Assembly: GCA_008729055.1 (NCBI GenBank)
Contig: SDUX01000001.1
Coordinates: forward strand, 1,866,123-1,930,122
DNA: 64,000 bases
Origin: Pyropia haitanensis
Taxonomy: Eukaryota; Rhodophyta; Bangiophyceae; Bangiales; Bangiaceae
Direction: 5' to 3'
The notes under the pieces are model-generated. The model was not told where the DNA came from, did no database searches, and saw only the letters and a program-made list of their open reading frames with translations. Positions within the stretch are counted from its first letter, which is position 1. Each line of letters opens with the position of its first letter. The position numbers and the translations under genes were made by a program. Shown one piece after another: positions 30,793-40,930 of the stretch.

Positions 30793-31750
30793 GCGAAACG
30801 CGGCCGCCCGCGGCCGCACCCCGCGCGCCCGCGCCCGCGCGAGCAGCGGACGAAAAAAAAAACAAGGAAGAAAAAAAGGCCGCGCGCGCGCGGCGCGCCG
30901 GGCGCCCCCCCCCCCCGCCCGTCCCCTCTGCCGCGCCACGCCGCCGCGCGCGTCCCGCGCGTGCGCCGTGGGGGCGTTCCGACGGGCGGCGCGCCACCTC
31001 CCGCGGCGGCGCGCGCCAACGCCGCCCCCCCCCGCGCCGACCCCCCCGCCCGCCCGCCGCGCCAACAGTCGGGCGGGCGCGGCACGCCCCACCCCCGCCA
31101 CCAGCCCTCCCCCCTTCCCCACAAAGCGGTGGGACCCTCGCCACCGCCCCAGTCCCGCCGCCGCCGCGGCTCTCATGACAGCGTCAATGTGGCGGGTGAG
31201 AGACGAAGGCACCACCACCCTCCTGCCCGCCCTCCGCCCCCACTCATGCCCCCTGTGGTCGACCACCCGGCGCTAGGGCGGGCCCCGCGGGTACCCATGG
31301 AAAGGGAGTGGGGGGGGGAGGTGGATTGCCGCGGCGGCAATAAGGGATGCTACGAGTGAGGGGGCCCCCACGTGGCGGTGCCGGCGGCAACAGTGGCCGG
31401 TCGGGTGGGCGGGCGGGCGCGCCCGCGTCGGGAGCCGGCTGCGGCCGACTGCGGCGGCGGCCGCCGGGCCGCGTCCTGGTGCGCTCGTCCGCTTGAGCGC
31501 AGCCGCCGCGAGGTGCAGGGAGAGCACCGCCACCGCCACCGAGGTGACCACCACCACCACCCGGGGGGTGCTGGTGACGGCCATTGTGATGAGGGAGGGG
31601 CTTGGCCAAAGGGGGAGGGGCACGGGGGGAGGGGCGGCGGGAAGACGGCGGCGGAGTCGGTTGCGCGCTCCACCGCCGGCCAGGTGCCATGTCCCAGAGA
31701 ATAGCTCGTTAGCATTAGCCGGAATGCGGGCAGCCATCCGCCACCTGTCG
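30230..31750. other. GC-rich low-complexity stretch without recognisable genes
   Basis: Contains a G run at 30275-30300, a GCC triplet tract at 30748-30795 and poly-C runs. Frames are open on both strands through composition only. Confidence 0.5.
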
Positions 31751-31752
31751 TG

Positions 31753-31780
31753 CCTAAGCCACTGATAAGGGTGGCTTAGG
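31753..31780. other. 10-bp perfect hairpin
   Basis: CCTAAGCCAC and GTGGCTTAGG flank an 8-nt loop TGATAAGG. It sits where GC-rich sequence gives way to less GC-rich sequence and may mark an element end. Confidence 0.5.
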
Positions 31781-32294
31781 CTCTGGAAGGTCTCACACGG
31801 ACTGGCCATGAAGGCCGGCGCTTGGTCAGCGACGCTAACCCCCGTTCAAAGAAGCTGCAGAGGCTCGTATTATGGCCTGCCACAAACGGTGTTCTCCTAT
31901 TGGCTCTGAAAGCCCGGGCGGGAAGGCAGTCGGGCTGTCTCTCGCCATTGCTGCCAGGCCATGCCAGCCTCTTTCCGGAAGAATTCTTCAGCGCATCCAG
32001 GGGTGTATTCGGCCGGAATACGGGCCCCAGCCATTTGGACATTCTGGAATACATGGGCGTATTCAAGGATTATTACGGATGCACAGCTTCTCGACGATGG
32101 AGCGTTGGGACACGAACCGTGTGGAACGGCCCTCGGCTCCCTCGGGCGGGGAGTGTCTGGGGGGTTTGCGCGTGGCACTCTGGGAACGCGGCGGTCCCGC
32201 CTGTCGCTGTGGAAGGTGTTGGAGGGGGTCCCGTGTGGCTGGAGCGAGCCACATGCCCAGTCCGAATGGACCTGCGAGGCGGGATGGGCCCGGG

Positions 32295-32540
32295 CCGAGT
32301 GCCTCGTTCCCTGGTGCGCCAGTGAAAAGGGGGGTGCGCTCGGGTCGGGCCCACAGCCGCCCACTCAGGCGCGTGTGGTGGGGTGTGTCGGGGCGCGGCC
32401 ACTCGCGCTTGCTCCCTGGTGCCCTGGGGGCTCTTTCCTCGGGGGGGGTGCGCGAGGGGGTGGGCCCAAGAGCCCCCTCCTAGGGCCGTCTGGTGGGGGA
32501 TGTGGCGGCGCGGCCACTCGCGCATGCTGCCGGATGCCGT
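32295..32540 (+). repeat. 115-bp tandem duplication, about 2 copies
   Basis: Anchors recur 115 bases apart: TGGGCCCA/CGGGCCCA at 32346 and 32461, and GCGCGGCCACTCGCGC at 32393 and 32508. Copies are imperfect. It lies upstream of the Harbinger transposase. Confidence 0.7.
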
Positions 32541-32817
32541 GCGGGCCAGTGTAGGGGGGGTGTGGGGGTGCGACAGCGGATGTGGTTCCGGGGCGGGGCA
32601 CGCGGGGGTCGCCGCCATCGTGCGCGCCCACCACCGTCGTCACGACCATCCTGCACCCGCCCGCCACCGTCGTCGCGCCCATCGTTCCCGCTCTGGCCAC
32701 CACCCGACACACGACTGTGCCCCTATCGCCCGTGCCGCTCGTGCTGTAGACGGTCTGTGGTCCGCCCGCCCGCTGCCACTCCGCGCAGCCCACGATCTGC
32801 CTGGACGCACGCACGCA

Positions 32818-34314
32818 ATGGGCTCTGACGACGCGGGTGCCCGCGGCGGGCGTCTGCCGGAGGAGTCGGACGACGAGCTGGTGGAACTGGAGGTGTCCGC
32901 TGTGCTGGCCGCGCGTCGTGGCGCTCAGCGGAGGCGCTCAATACGGACTGCTGGCGGCGTCCGTCGGGCTCGCATGTACCGCGGGTCCATCGCAGGGAGG
33001 AAGCCCAACAAGCAGAGGGACTTTGCGGCGGACCTCAATGCCATCCTACACGACTATTTCGGGCTGGACGGAGCGCCGCCAGTCTTTAACGAGAGCGGTT
33101 TTGAGCGCCGGTTTCGCGTCCTGCGCGCCGTCTTCTTACGCGTGTACGACGCGCTCAAGGACCAGCCCTGGTGGAGGCAGACGATAAACGCGACGAGACG
33201 CCCCCAGGCGCACCCCTTGCAAAAGGTGGTTGCTGCCCTCCGAGTGGTGGCATATGGAGAGTCCTATGACCGAGCCGATGAGTATGTGCGGTTGAGCAAG
33301 TCCACCATTGCCCTGGCGGTGAAGAAGCTGATGGCGTTTATTGTGGCGCGCTTTGGCGCGGCCTATCTGCGAAAGCCGACGGATGCGGAGTTGGCGGCCA
33401 TGCTGAAGCGCAATGCGCAGCGTGGGCTGCCTGGCTGTATCGGGGCGCTGGACTGCACGCACTGGGAGTGGACGGGCTGCCCGCGCGGACACGCGGGGGT
33501 GTACCAAAACCGTAAGGGGAAGCGCACCATTGTCATGGAGGCTGTGTGTGATAAGGACCTGTGGATTTGGCACTGGTTTGTGGGCGCGCCCGGCAGTTTT
33601 AACGACCTGAACGTCCTGCAGGAGTCCCCCCTTTTTTCTGATGTGTCTGCTGGCGTCTGGCCCCCCCGGAACCACTCCTATTCGTTGAACGGTCGCCGGC
33701 GCAATGTCCTTTATTTTCTGGCCGACGGGATTTACCCACGCTACGCCTTTCTGGTCTCCCCGTACGAGTCCCCCACGACGACCAAGCAGCGGACCTTCAA
33801 CCGTCTGCAGGAGGCGGTGCGGAAGGACGTGGAGCGGCTTTTTGGTGTCCTGACGGCGCGCTTTCACGTTGCTCTGCACCCCGCGCGCTACGGGACGGTG
33901 GCGCAGCTGATTACGACGGCCAAGGCGATTGCTATACTGCACAACATGGTGGTCGAGCTCCGCCGCGACGGCTTTGCTGGACGCCGGCGCGCGGCGGCGG
34001 CTGCTGCCGCCGCGGGCGCGGCTGGAGAAGGGACACTGGGTGGGGGGGAGGAAAAGGAAGCTGAAGATGATGCGGGGGGTGGCGGTGTGGGCGGACGTGG
34101 TGGGGGTGTGTGTGCCAGTGGAGCGGACTGTGGAGCTGCGTTTAGCCGGGGTGGGTCTGACGGCGCGGGCTCTGACAATGGTGGCACTGAAGGTAGTGCG
34201 GGGGCGCCTGGCGTTGGTGGTCTGGGCCTGCTGTCCCACCGCGTCCCTCACGTTGGACGCGCTGCCGCGGGGTACACGCCGTTTTGCCGCGCACTTTTGC
34301 ACTGGGCGGGATGA
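32818..34314 (+). CDS. PIF/Harbinger-type transposase
   Basis: A 498-residue protein from an ATG at 32818. It belongs to the DDE endonuclease group found in PIF/Harbinger elements of plants and protists (Plant_tran type). Visible: a basic N-terminus (about 30-65), a helix-turn-helix-like region around 120-165, catalytic D212 in GCIGALDCTHWEW, D303 in YFLADGIYPRYAF, and E339 in RKDVERLFGVL, with 35 residues between the last two. The last ~100 residues are Gly/Ala/Asp-rich. The frame is intact. Harbinger elements usually also encode a Myb-like DNA-binding protein; the broken minus-strand frames at 35.6-36.6 kb are weak candidates. It should cut and paste elements ending at TWA targets, such as the MITE at 37066. 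Confidence 0.88.
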   Translation: MGSDDAGARGGRLPEESDDELVELEVSAVLAARRGAQRRRSIRTAGGVRRARMYRGSIAGRKPNKQRDFAADLNAILHDYFGLDGAPPVFNESGFERRFRVLRAVFLRVYDALKDQPWWRQTINATRRPQAHPLQKVVAALRVVAYGESYDRADEYVRLSKSTIALAVKKLMAFIVARFGAAYLRKPTDAELAAMLKRNAQRGLPGCIGALDCTHWEWTGCPRGHAGVYQNRKGKRTIVMEAVCDKDLWIWHWFVGAPGSFNDLNVLQESPLFSDVSAGVWPPRNHSYSLNGRRRNVLYFLADGIYPRYAFLVSPYESPTTTKQRTFNRLQEAVRKDVERLFGVLTARFHVALHPARYGTVAQLITTAKAIAILHNMVVELRRDGFAGRRRAAAAAAAAGAAGEGTLGGGEEKEAEDDAGGGGVGGRGGGVCASGADCGAAFSRGGSDGAGSDNGGTEGSAGAPGVGGLGLLSHRVPHVGRAAAGYTPFCRALLHWAG

Positions 34315-34739
34315 CCAATGCTGCCAGCCACAAGGAGCTGCGGGAGGACCTATGTAGGCATGTCTGGGCGGACTGCGGCGCCCTCCTCGAGCCGTATCTG
34401 TAGCACTCTGCAAAGGTTTTTTTTTTCACCCCTCGGGGTGTTTTTTTTTCCTTGAATGTTTGTCTCTGTCCCTGGTACTCTTCCACTTCTGTGGGAGCTG
34501 TGGAGCTGTTGTTGCTTTGTTTTCGGTGCAGTGGCAGAGCTCATCAGCTTGCGTACGGTGTGGTCGACCACCCAAACATGGCAAAAGACCACACGCACGC
34601 GCGCACCCCTTCTCTCTAGCGCTTTCGCAGTCACGCCCATCATCAGAAAGACAAAGAGGAAGGCATGGACGGGCAGTGGGAGACGAAAAAAAGGAGGGGC
34701 GGACTGGACGGACAGGGCAGACGGGGTCTCGCAAGGTCC

Positions 34740-35290
34740 AGTTCTGCCAAGTCCGAGCGCTCAGCACAGCCGCAATGCAGGGCATGGGCACATAGTACTG
34801 TCAACTGACACCCGAAAGCCATCAGGGCTGTTCTCCGTGTGATTGTCTACGCAGCTATAAAAAGACAGAACGAAACGGACACGGGACGCGAGAGAGAGAG
34901 AGGTTCCAAAAGTAAAAAACAGAAGGAACTGGCGGGCGGCCCCTACCTGTGACGCTCTATGACAAGTCCCCGCGCTCAGCAGTTCACGCATGCTGGGGAT
35001 CACCAGCACCGGACCTCAGAAAGAACACAGAAAGCGCACGTAGAGTGTTCTCCCAGTGATTGTCTGCGCGCCCGTACAGAGAAAGAGAAGAATCACAGTG
35101 TAACAAGCACATATCACGGTTCCAAAAATCATTTCTCGGGGGGGGAGCGACGGCCTCGAGCGGCGCGCCGGAGCCTGTTTCTGCCCAAGTCCCCGCGCTC
35201 AGTAGCACGGCAATGCTGATGCCGAGAACACCGAGTGACGCTGTGATGCAAGGACACAACGACTGGACTTTTTCAGTCACTTTGGAAGCA
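34740..35290 (+). repeat. Tandem repeat of about 217 bp, 2.5 copies
   Basis: The anchors AAGTCC.(C/A)GCGCTCAG at 34749, 34964 and 35187, TGATTGTCT.CGC near 34840 and 35057, and GGTTCCAAAA near 34902 and 35118 fall about 217 bp apart. Copies are clearly diverged. No gene is seen in 34315-35598. Confidence 0.7.
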
Positions 35291-35598
35291 CTGCGGGGGA
35301 GCTACCCGCGGCAAAGGACGAGCAAAGCGTGTAGGAAAAAAAAACCCTGCCCAACGGGGAAAAAATAAACCTTTGTCAAAGACTACAAGCAGTACGCGAC
35401 ACTGGCGCGCAGCGACAAGCAGAGACAGCAAACGGGGCGTACAGGTACAAGCAAAGCAGTCGTGGACCCCAACAAAAACAGCACAAAGACAAAGAGCAGC
35501 ACTCAGCCGAGCGCGCGTCCACAAACAAACGAGGAACACAGAGCCAAAGAAGACAAACCCAAAAGAGCGCGCGCTGCGCGCCGCCACTGTCAGGCCAG

Positions 35599-36033
35599 CT
35601 ACGTGCTGCGATCCTCCGGGCTCGCCGCACACGGGGCGGCGGCTTCAGGGGTGCAGCTCTCCTCGGCCGTCCCAGAGCTGGACGTGGTCAGGTCGATGGG
35701 CAGGGTGGTGGTGACAGCCGCCGCCTTGCCCTTTGACGTGCGCTGCTTAGTCTGCTGAGACTTGGCGCCGCGCGTCATCGGGCGGCTCGGCAGCACGCCG
35801 GCGGGGATGCAGATGATCAGGCGCCCCGGGGTGCGCACCGGCGTCTCCACCGGGGAGCCCACCGGCAAGCCCACGGCCAATCCCGCGCCCCCGCCCACTG
35901 CGCCCTCCCGGGGCCGCAACGCGGCGCCGGCCCCCCCACCTACCTCCCCACACCCAGTCCCCTCAGTGTCGTCACCGGCAGCCTCTTCAGTTGGCACGGG
36001 CGTCAACGGCGGCGTCGGCGTGCGCGCCATCAT
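35599..36033 (-). CDS. Small frame of unknown function, possible exon
   Basis: 144 residues from an ATG at 36033, rich in Pro, Thr, Gly and Ser, with one ordered stretch, PGRLIICIPAGVLPSRP. It lies in the same frame as the minus-strand segment at 36172-36580, so it may be the next exon of one gene; no splice pair was established. No family is recognised. Confidence 0.3.
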   Translation of the reverse strand: MMARTPTPPLTPVPTEEAAGDDTEGTGCGEVGGGAGAALRPREGAVGGGAGLAVGLPVGSPVETPVRTPGRLIICIPAGVLPSRPMTRGAKSQQTKQRTSKGKAAAVTTTLPIDLTTSSSGTAEESCTPEAAAPCAASPEDRST

Positions 36034-36171
36034 GTGAGGCAGCGCCGCGCCCAGCTCGGACAGCTGTAAGCACGCCGCTGCGTCTCCCCTCCCGCTGGGC
36101 GCCGCGTGTGAGCTATAAACGCGGGCATACGGCGGGGGCGGGGCCGGCGGCGATGGAGTGCGCTCAGAAGG

Positions 36172-36580
36172 CTACGGGGATGGCGTGCGCTGAGGCGAGG
36201 GCGAGCGCGTGGGCGCTGCGACCGGATGTTCACCGCTCGTCGAGGTACGGCCTCCGCTACCAGGCCCGCACCGGTCAGCGTCGGCCCACCCAGAAGGGCC
36301 CGCGCCGCTCGCGCCGAGTGTGCGACCCCAGACATTCCCCCCCCGGCCCGCCTCGACGCAGGAGCCACCGTCGTCGGACTCCTCCGCCGCCGCGCCCCCG
36401 TCGTTGCAGCCCAGCAGCAGGCGCGTCTGCTGCGCCTTGAAGCGACGCGCCGCGCGGGTGTGGCGCATCTCCGCGTGAAAAAAAAAGGAAATCGCCGCGC
36501 GGGTCTTGGCGGACGCCGCCAGGCTGTCCAGCGCCGCTGTCATGGCCTTGGCTTCCCGCACGTGCGCCAGCCCCTCGGTC
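36172..36580 (-). CDS. Probable exon of an unknown gene behind a strong 3' splice site
   Basis: On the minus strand TTCTTTTCTTAG ends at 36581 and is followed by an open segment with a helical, protein-like start (TEGLAHVREAKAMTAALDSL, then HAEMRHTRAARRFKAQQTRL), then a disordered Ser/Gly/Pro tail to a stop at 36172. The minisatellite upstream would then lie in an intron. A basic helical segment next to a Harbinger transposase could belong to the accessory DNA-binding protein of that element, but this is weak. Confidence 0.35.
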
Positions 36581-36599
36581 CTAAGAAAAGAATTTACAA

Positions 36600-37035
36600 A
36601 ATCGAGCAACCACCCCCCCCGGTTGGTCAATTTCGCAGTGTTTGAAAATCGACCAACCTGCCCATACGGGCTGTTTGGAAGACCTTCCCCTGGTTGGTCA
36701 ATTTCGCAGGTTGTTCGATTCTGGTTGCTCATCGAACAACCCGGCTGGAATGGTGTTTCCTGCGGGTGTCGACCAACCCCCCCGCGGTTGGTCAATCGAA
36801 CAACCCGCCTGAATGCCTCTCCAGGGCACCCCCCCTGGTTGGTCAATTTCGCAGGTGCCCCCTTGAGGTTGGTCGATCGAACAACCCGCGTGGGGGCCTC
36901 TCCAGGGCACCCCCCCCCGGTTGGTCGATTTCGCAGGTTGCTCCTCTGAGGTTGTTCGATTGAACAACCCGCCTGGGAGTGCCTCCAGGGCACCCCCCTA
37001 GGTTGGTCAATTTCGCAGGTTGCTCCTCCCCGGGT
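36600..37035. repeat. Minisatellite of about 80 bp, some six partial copies
   Basis: Each unit starts with GGTTGGTCAATTTCGCAGGT and continues to TCGAACAACCCGC and a CTCCAGGGCACCCCCC segment; starts are near 36621, 36692, 36786, 36837, 36919 and 37001. Unit length varies (about 50-95 bp) through internal deletions. GGTTG...CAACC inside each unit gives local palindromes. Confidence 0.8.
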
Positions 37036-37065
37036 CAGCAGCCCCCTCCCTCCCACGCCTAGTTA

Positions 37066-37622
37066 GGGCACGTCCACCAATGTCGGCTATCAGTCTTAAA
37101 TGAGTCGTTTTAAGACGCCACGTGTACATACGTGGCAGCGTCTGGGTGGTCGGGCTATCGGCGAGCTATCAGGCGAAGCACGTGAAGTGGACTTACGGTG
37201 GAGACGAGGGCTACCAACAGGCTACCTTCCAAACCGCGGGTCCGTTCGTCGTCTTCGTTCCAGGCCGTTGGTGTTGACCACTCTCCACCATCACACTGTC
37301 GAAATGATGCCCACACGTGGCACGCTCTCAGCCAATCATCGCCCTGGCAATTGGTAAGGTCTGTTGGCTCCAGGACTATCGCTCGGCCAAAACACCCTGT
37401 TTTGGCCCGGCGATAGCTCTGGAGCTAACAGACGTCAGGGTACGGAGAGGAAGTTATGTCGTCACTTATATCAAGTCTATTCGCTGAGGGGGGTTCGTTT
37501 TAGGCCGGGATAGCTCGTTGACATTGATGAACGACCGCATCAGTGCCACGTTTGGCCCGACGCGCCACGTTTTTCCTACGTGGCACGAATATCGGCGAAT
37601 ATCGACATTGGTGGACGTGCCC
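37066..37622. mobile_element. Harbinger-type MITE, 557 bp
   Basis: The ends are a perfect 20-bp inverted repeat, GGGCACGTCCACCAATGTCG (37066-37085 and 37603-37622), flanked on both sides by TTA (37063-37065, 37623-37625). TTA duplications are the mark of PIF/Harbinger insertion. Subterminal GCCACGT..ACGTGGC palindromes occur at 37117-37136 and 37564-37584. There is no coding sequence. A long hairpin occupies the middle. Confidence 0.88.
37360..37432. other. Long hairpin in the middle of the MITE
   Basis: Two 35-base arms separated by CCC pair at 30 of 35 positions; the left arm starts TCTGTTGGCTCCAG and the right arm ends CTGGAGCTAACAGA. If transcribed, it would fold like a microRNA precursor. 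Confidence 0.75.
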
Positions 37623-37625
37623 TTA

Positions 37626-39770
37626 AGGACTATGTGTCCGGTCCGGTACGGGTTTTCAAAGCAATTCTACGTCCTGGTTGGCTGCAGCACTCCAATTCTC
37701 GGCTCGCATAGGCCGAGGTGCCGAGTGTCAGTTTGTTCAAGAAAACTTCACGACCGTGGACAGATGGACCTGGAAAAGAGGAGCTCATGACATGAGACGT
37801 CCGACAACCTCCCTTCTAGGCCCGTATAGAGCATATTTTTTAGGCGGAAGCTCGGACTTCAGTGGATTGCCTGAGAAATTTTCAACGTGTCCGACGTGCC
37901 AGGGCCGACTCTTTTGGAGACGAGCTCACTCATCCTGCCGCCGCTCGCCCACCTCCCCCCCCTCCCGCCTTCGAGAAGGTCGTCTTCTTTGCCCCTGCCG
38001 TTGGCCGTCGGGTGGTGCCGGTGGACGAGGGTTGGGGGGGCGGGCTGACGATGCCAGAGGCTTTGGCGGCAGCGGCAGTAGCGGCCGCCGCGAAGGCCGC
38101 GGCAACGGCAGAGGCGTTCAAATGAAAGTACCGCCTTCCGCGCACGGCTGGTCGCGGCCGCCGCCGCCATCGCCTCCGTCACCACCGCCGCCCACCTCAG
38201 TGGCGCCCCCCGACGCCGCCCTCCCCTTGACGGTAGCGTCGTTGGCCATCGCGAAGCGGACCCCACGCTCACCGCCCCCAACCGTGGCCCGCGCCGCCCC
38301 CGCCGGTACGGTCGCCGCGCCTCGGACCCGCGCGGCGTGCGCCCCACCTCGGCGCGCGCCCCCCCCTACCCTCCGACGGCACCACCACCCCACGGCTGGT
38401 CTGTCATCGCAGGTGGGGTCCCTGGGTGGTATGGGCCACGCCTCTGCTCCCCCCCCCCCCCGACGGGTCGGGACGCGGCGGCCCGGGGTGCCCCCGCCCA
38501 CCACGGCGGCGCCGCGGCCGCGGCGCCACCCTGGGCGCCGCCGCCCCCGCGGCGGCGGACGATGTGGGGCAACCCCGCCCACGCGGCGGCGAGCACAAGA
38601 CGCGGTTGTCCCGCCCACCACCGCCCACCACCGCCGTCGCCATGGGCGACCGCGTGCGTGCGGGGTCGGGGGGGGTTGGGGGGGACCGCAGCGCGGCTTT
38701 CTCCCGCGAGTTTCGTATCGGCAGTGATTTCGCCATCTCCGTCAAAGCGGCCGACGCTGCCGCCGCCGCCGCTACCGCTGCTGCTGTCGCCGCGGCGCTC
38801 GCCGCCGCCGGCCACGGCGGCGCCCACAGCCGACGCGGCCGCGGCGGGCGGGCGGGGCCACGGCGGGGCAACCCGCCCACGCGGGCATGCTGACGCCCCC
38901 GCCACCGCTGCCGCCGCGGCCCGCGCGCAGTGACACCCGTCCCCGCCCCCCCCCACCACCCACCACCTGTCACCAGCGCCAGCTTGTGCACTCTGGGCAA
39001 CAGGGTGGCAGCCGCCCGAGGCGAGAGGCGGGATACGATGTTAGTATTGGGTTTCTGTGGCTGGCACATGCCGGGGTTGGACTGCGGTCGGGGGCATAGA
39101 TGTAGGTCAGCGTGGCACGGGGAGAGCACCATCCGAGCTGCGCGATATTCACACAGAGATTCTCGCCGCTCGAGTCTATCTGATGCGCCAGTGCCGCGCC
39201 GCGCATGAATGGTTGCACCTCGGTCTTACTTTGCAGGTTCGTACGTATTCTGTTGCAAAATTGTACGTTGCATAGTGACTTTTATATTCTGGACAGTCTC
39301 TCGCCGAGTCTCAATGGAGAGGACATCGAGCGCACTGAGAGTGCTTGCTCTCACACGAGTATTCTCCGCTGATGTCTATTCTCTGTCGCTCTTGTGTTGC
39401 AGCCTCGTCGCGCTCCGCCAATGAGAGGCCGCCAATTACATCTCAATGTGGCTGGCGGCGCGGCCTCGTCGGAGACGTCTCGCGTCAAAGTGTGTCCATG
39501 GCCGCAGCTGCCGCTGTCTCCCTGACTGCAACTGCAGCCGTTGCCCCCGACGACGCCACGCTAGGGTCTCCCCGCCCTCCCCACCATCACGACACGGCGG
39601 ACCACCATCCACGCCACAACGAAGACGCGTGTCCCCCCCATTCGTCCTTTCTTCCCGGCCTTTTCTGTGCTCTTCTCCTGTGTGTTTCTCCAACTTTATT
39701 GCGCCCCTCCCCCCCTCCGTGCGCTCCCAACGCCTGTTGCGTTCCCCCCCCCCCTGTGCGCTTCTCTCCC
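37626..39770. other. Intergenic stretch, GC-rich core
   Basis: 37950-38960 is C- or G-rich low-complexity sequence with poly-C runs; 38960-39440 is less GC-rich. No frame shows a recognisable domain. Confidence 0.45.
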
Positions 39771-40150
39771 GCCGCTGGGCGCTCTCTCCGACGGCTGGGC
39801 GCTTCCCTCGACGTCTGAGATCTCCCTCTCACGGCGGGGAGCACTTTTCCACGGCTGGGCGCTTCCGCGCACGGCTGGGCGCTCCCCCGCACGGCTGGGC
39901 GCTCCCCCTCACGGCTGGGCGCTTTCCCGCACGGCTGGGCGCTTTCTCGCACGGCTGGACGCTCCCCCGCACGGCTGGGCGCTCCCCTGCACGGCTGGGC
40001 GCTCCCCCGCACGGCTGCGCGTGTCCCCGCACGGCTGCGCGTGTCCCCACACGGCTGCTTTGTCCCCGCACGGCTGGGCGCTCATCTCCACGGCTGACGC
40101 TCCCCTCCACGACTGGGCGCTCCCCTCCAAGGCTGGGTGCTCTCCCCAAC
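39771..40150 (+). repeat. 20-bp minisatellite, about 19 copies
   Basis: The unit ACGGCTGGGCGCTCCCCCGC repeats with an exact 20-bp period, with one slip near 40065. Substitutions cluster in the last third of the unit. As 20 is not a multiple of three, each frame gives the same 20-residue periodic peptide, so the long frames here are not genes. Confidence 0.92.
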
Positions 40151-40566
40151 TGCTATGTGCTTGCACTCTCCGGTGCGGTCTCACCTGAAGCTGTCACCGT
40201 GGGTCCGTCGGCGGGCGGGTCCTCTGCGCGATTGACCTAGTTATTTGCCTTGATGCGGCTGTGGGGCCACTGGGGGCGGAGGATTGGGGTGTGCGAGGGG
40301 GGGGACGAGGACGCAGACGACAGGATGTCGGCACTGAGCGGTAGCAGCCGTACTACGATGAACGCCGCTCTCCCGACGCCGCCGTTATCATCTACTTTAT
40401 ACGGTGTCGTGTGGGCTCGTGTTGTGCTCCGTCTGGCGCGGGGGGCGGAGGGGCAGGAGTGGCTGTCGACACGGGTGCGAGTGGCGGCCGACGCTGCAGG
40501 AAGGGGGGCATTGCCATTTTTTTCCACTTGTCGGAAGGACGGCCCCCGCGCCCTCTCGTACGTGGC

Positions 40567-40930
40567 CTAATAGTATCCTTCGGGGCCATTCGATTGGCCC
40601 CCCCCTCAGATCGCTGGAATCGACGATTTCTAAAACGATTGGCGCCCCAGAATTTACAGTCCGAACGATTGGCCCCCTCCGCCCAAACGATTGGCCCCCT
40701 CCTCTCGGCCCCTTCAGAGGGGGGGCCAATCGTCGAGATGCCGCAACGATTGGCCCCCTCTCACACTGTCTGTGGACGCCCCCCTCTCAGAACCCCCGCC
40801 AGAGGGGGCCAATCGATTGGCCCCCCCCCGTCTCACGCCCCTTAAGAGGGCCCCCCCCTCAGAAGTGTCCCCCGCGGGGGTGTAGCCGCCGCCCACGGGG
40901 AAGAAGACGGACGTGCTCATGCACTAAGTC
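40567..40930 (+). repeat. Palindrome-rich dispersed repeat, copy 1
   Basis: Starts CTAATAGTATCCTTCGGGGC and contains five AACGATTGGCCCC-type motifs, the conserved TGGAATCGACGATTTCT (40615-40631), and the palindrome GGCCAATCGATTGGCC inside a 22-bp symmetrical block at 40804-40825. It ends near GCTCATGCACTAAGT. It looks like a non-autonomous element or a satellite component; no coding sequence. Confidence 0.8.

Noticed and set aside
36600..37035. CRISPR-like array
   Set aside because: Repeats are long, uneven and contiguous without unique spacers of constant length, and the genome is eukaryotic.
39446..40240. 264-residue plus-strand frame
   Set aside because: Most of it translates the 20-bp minisatellite, and every frame through the array stays open.
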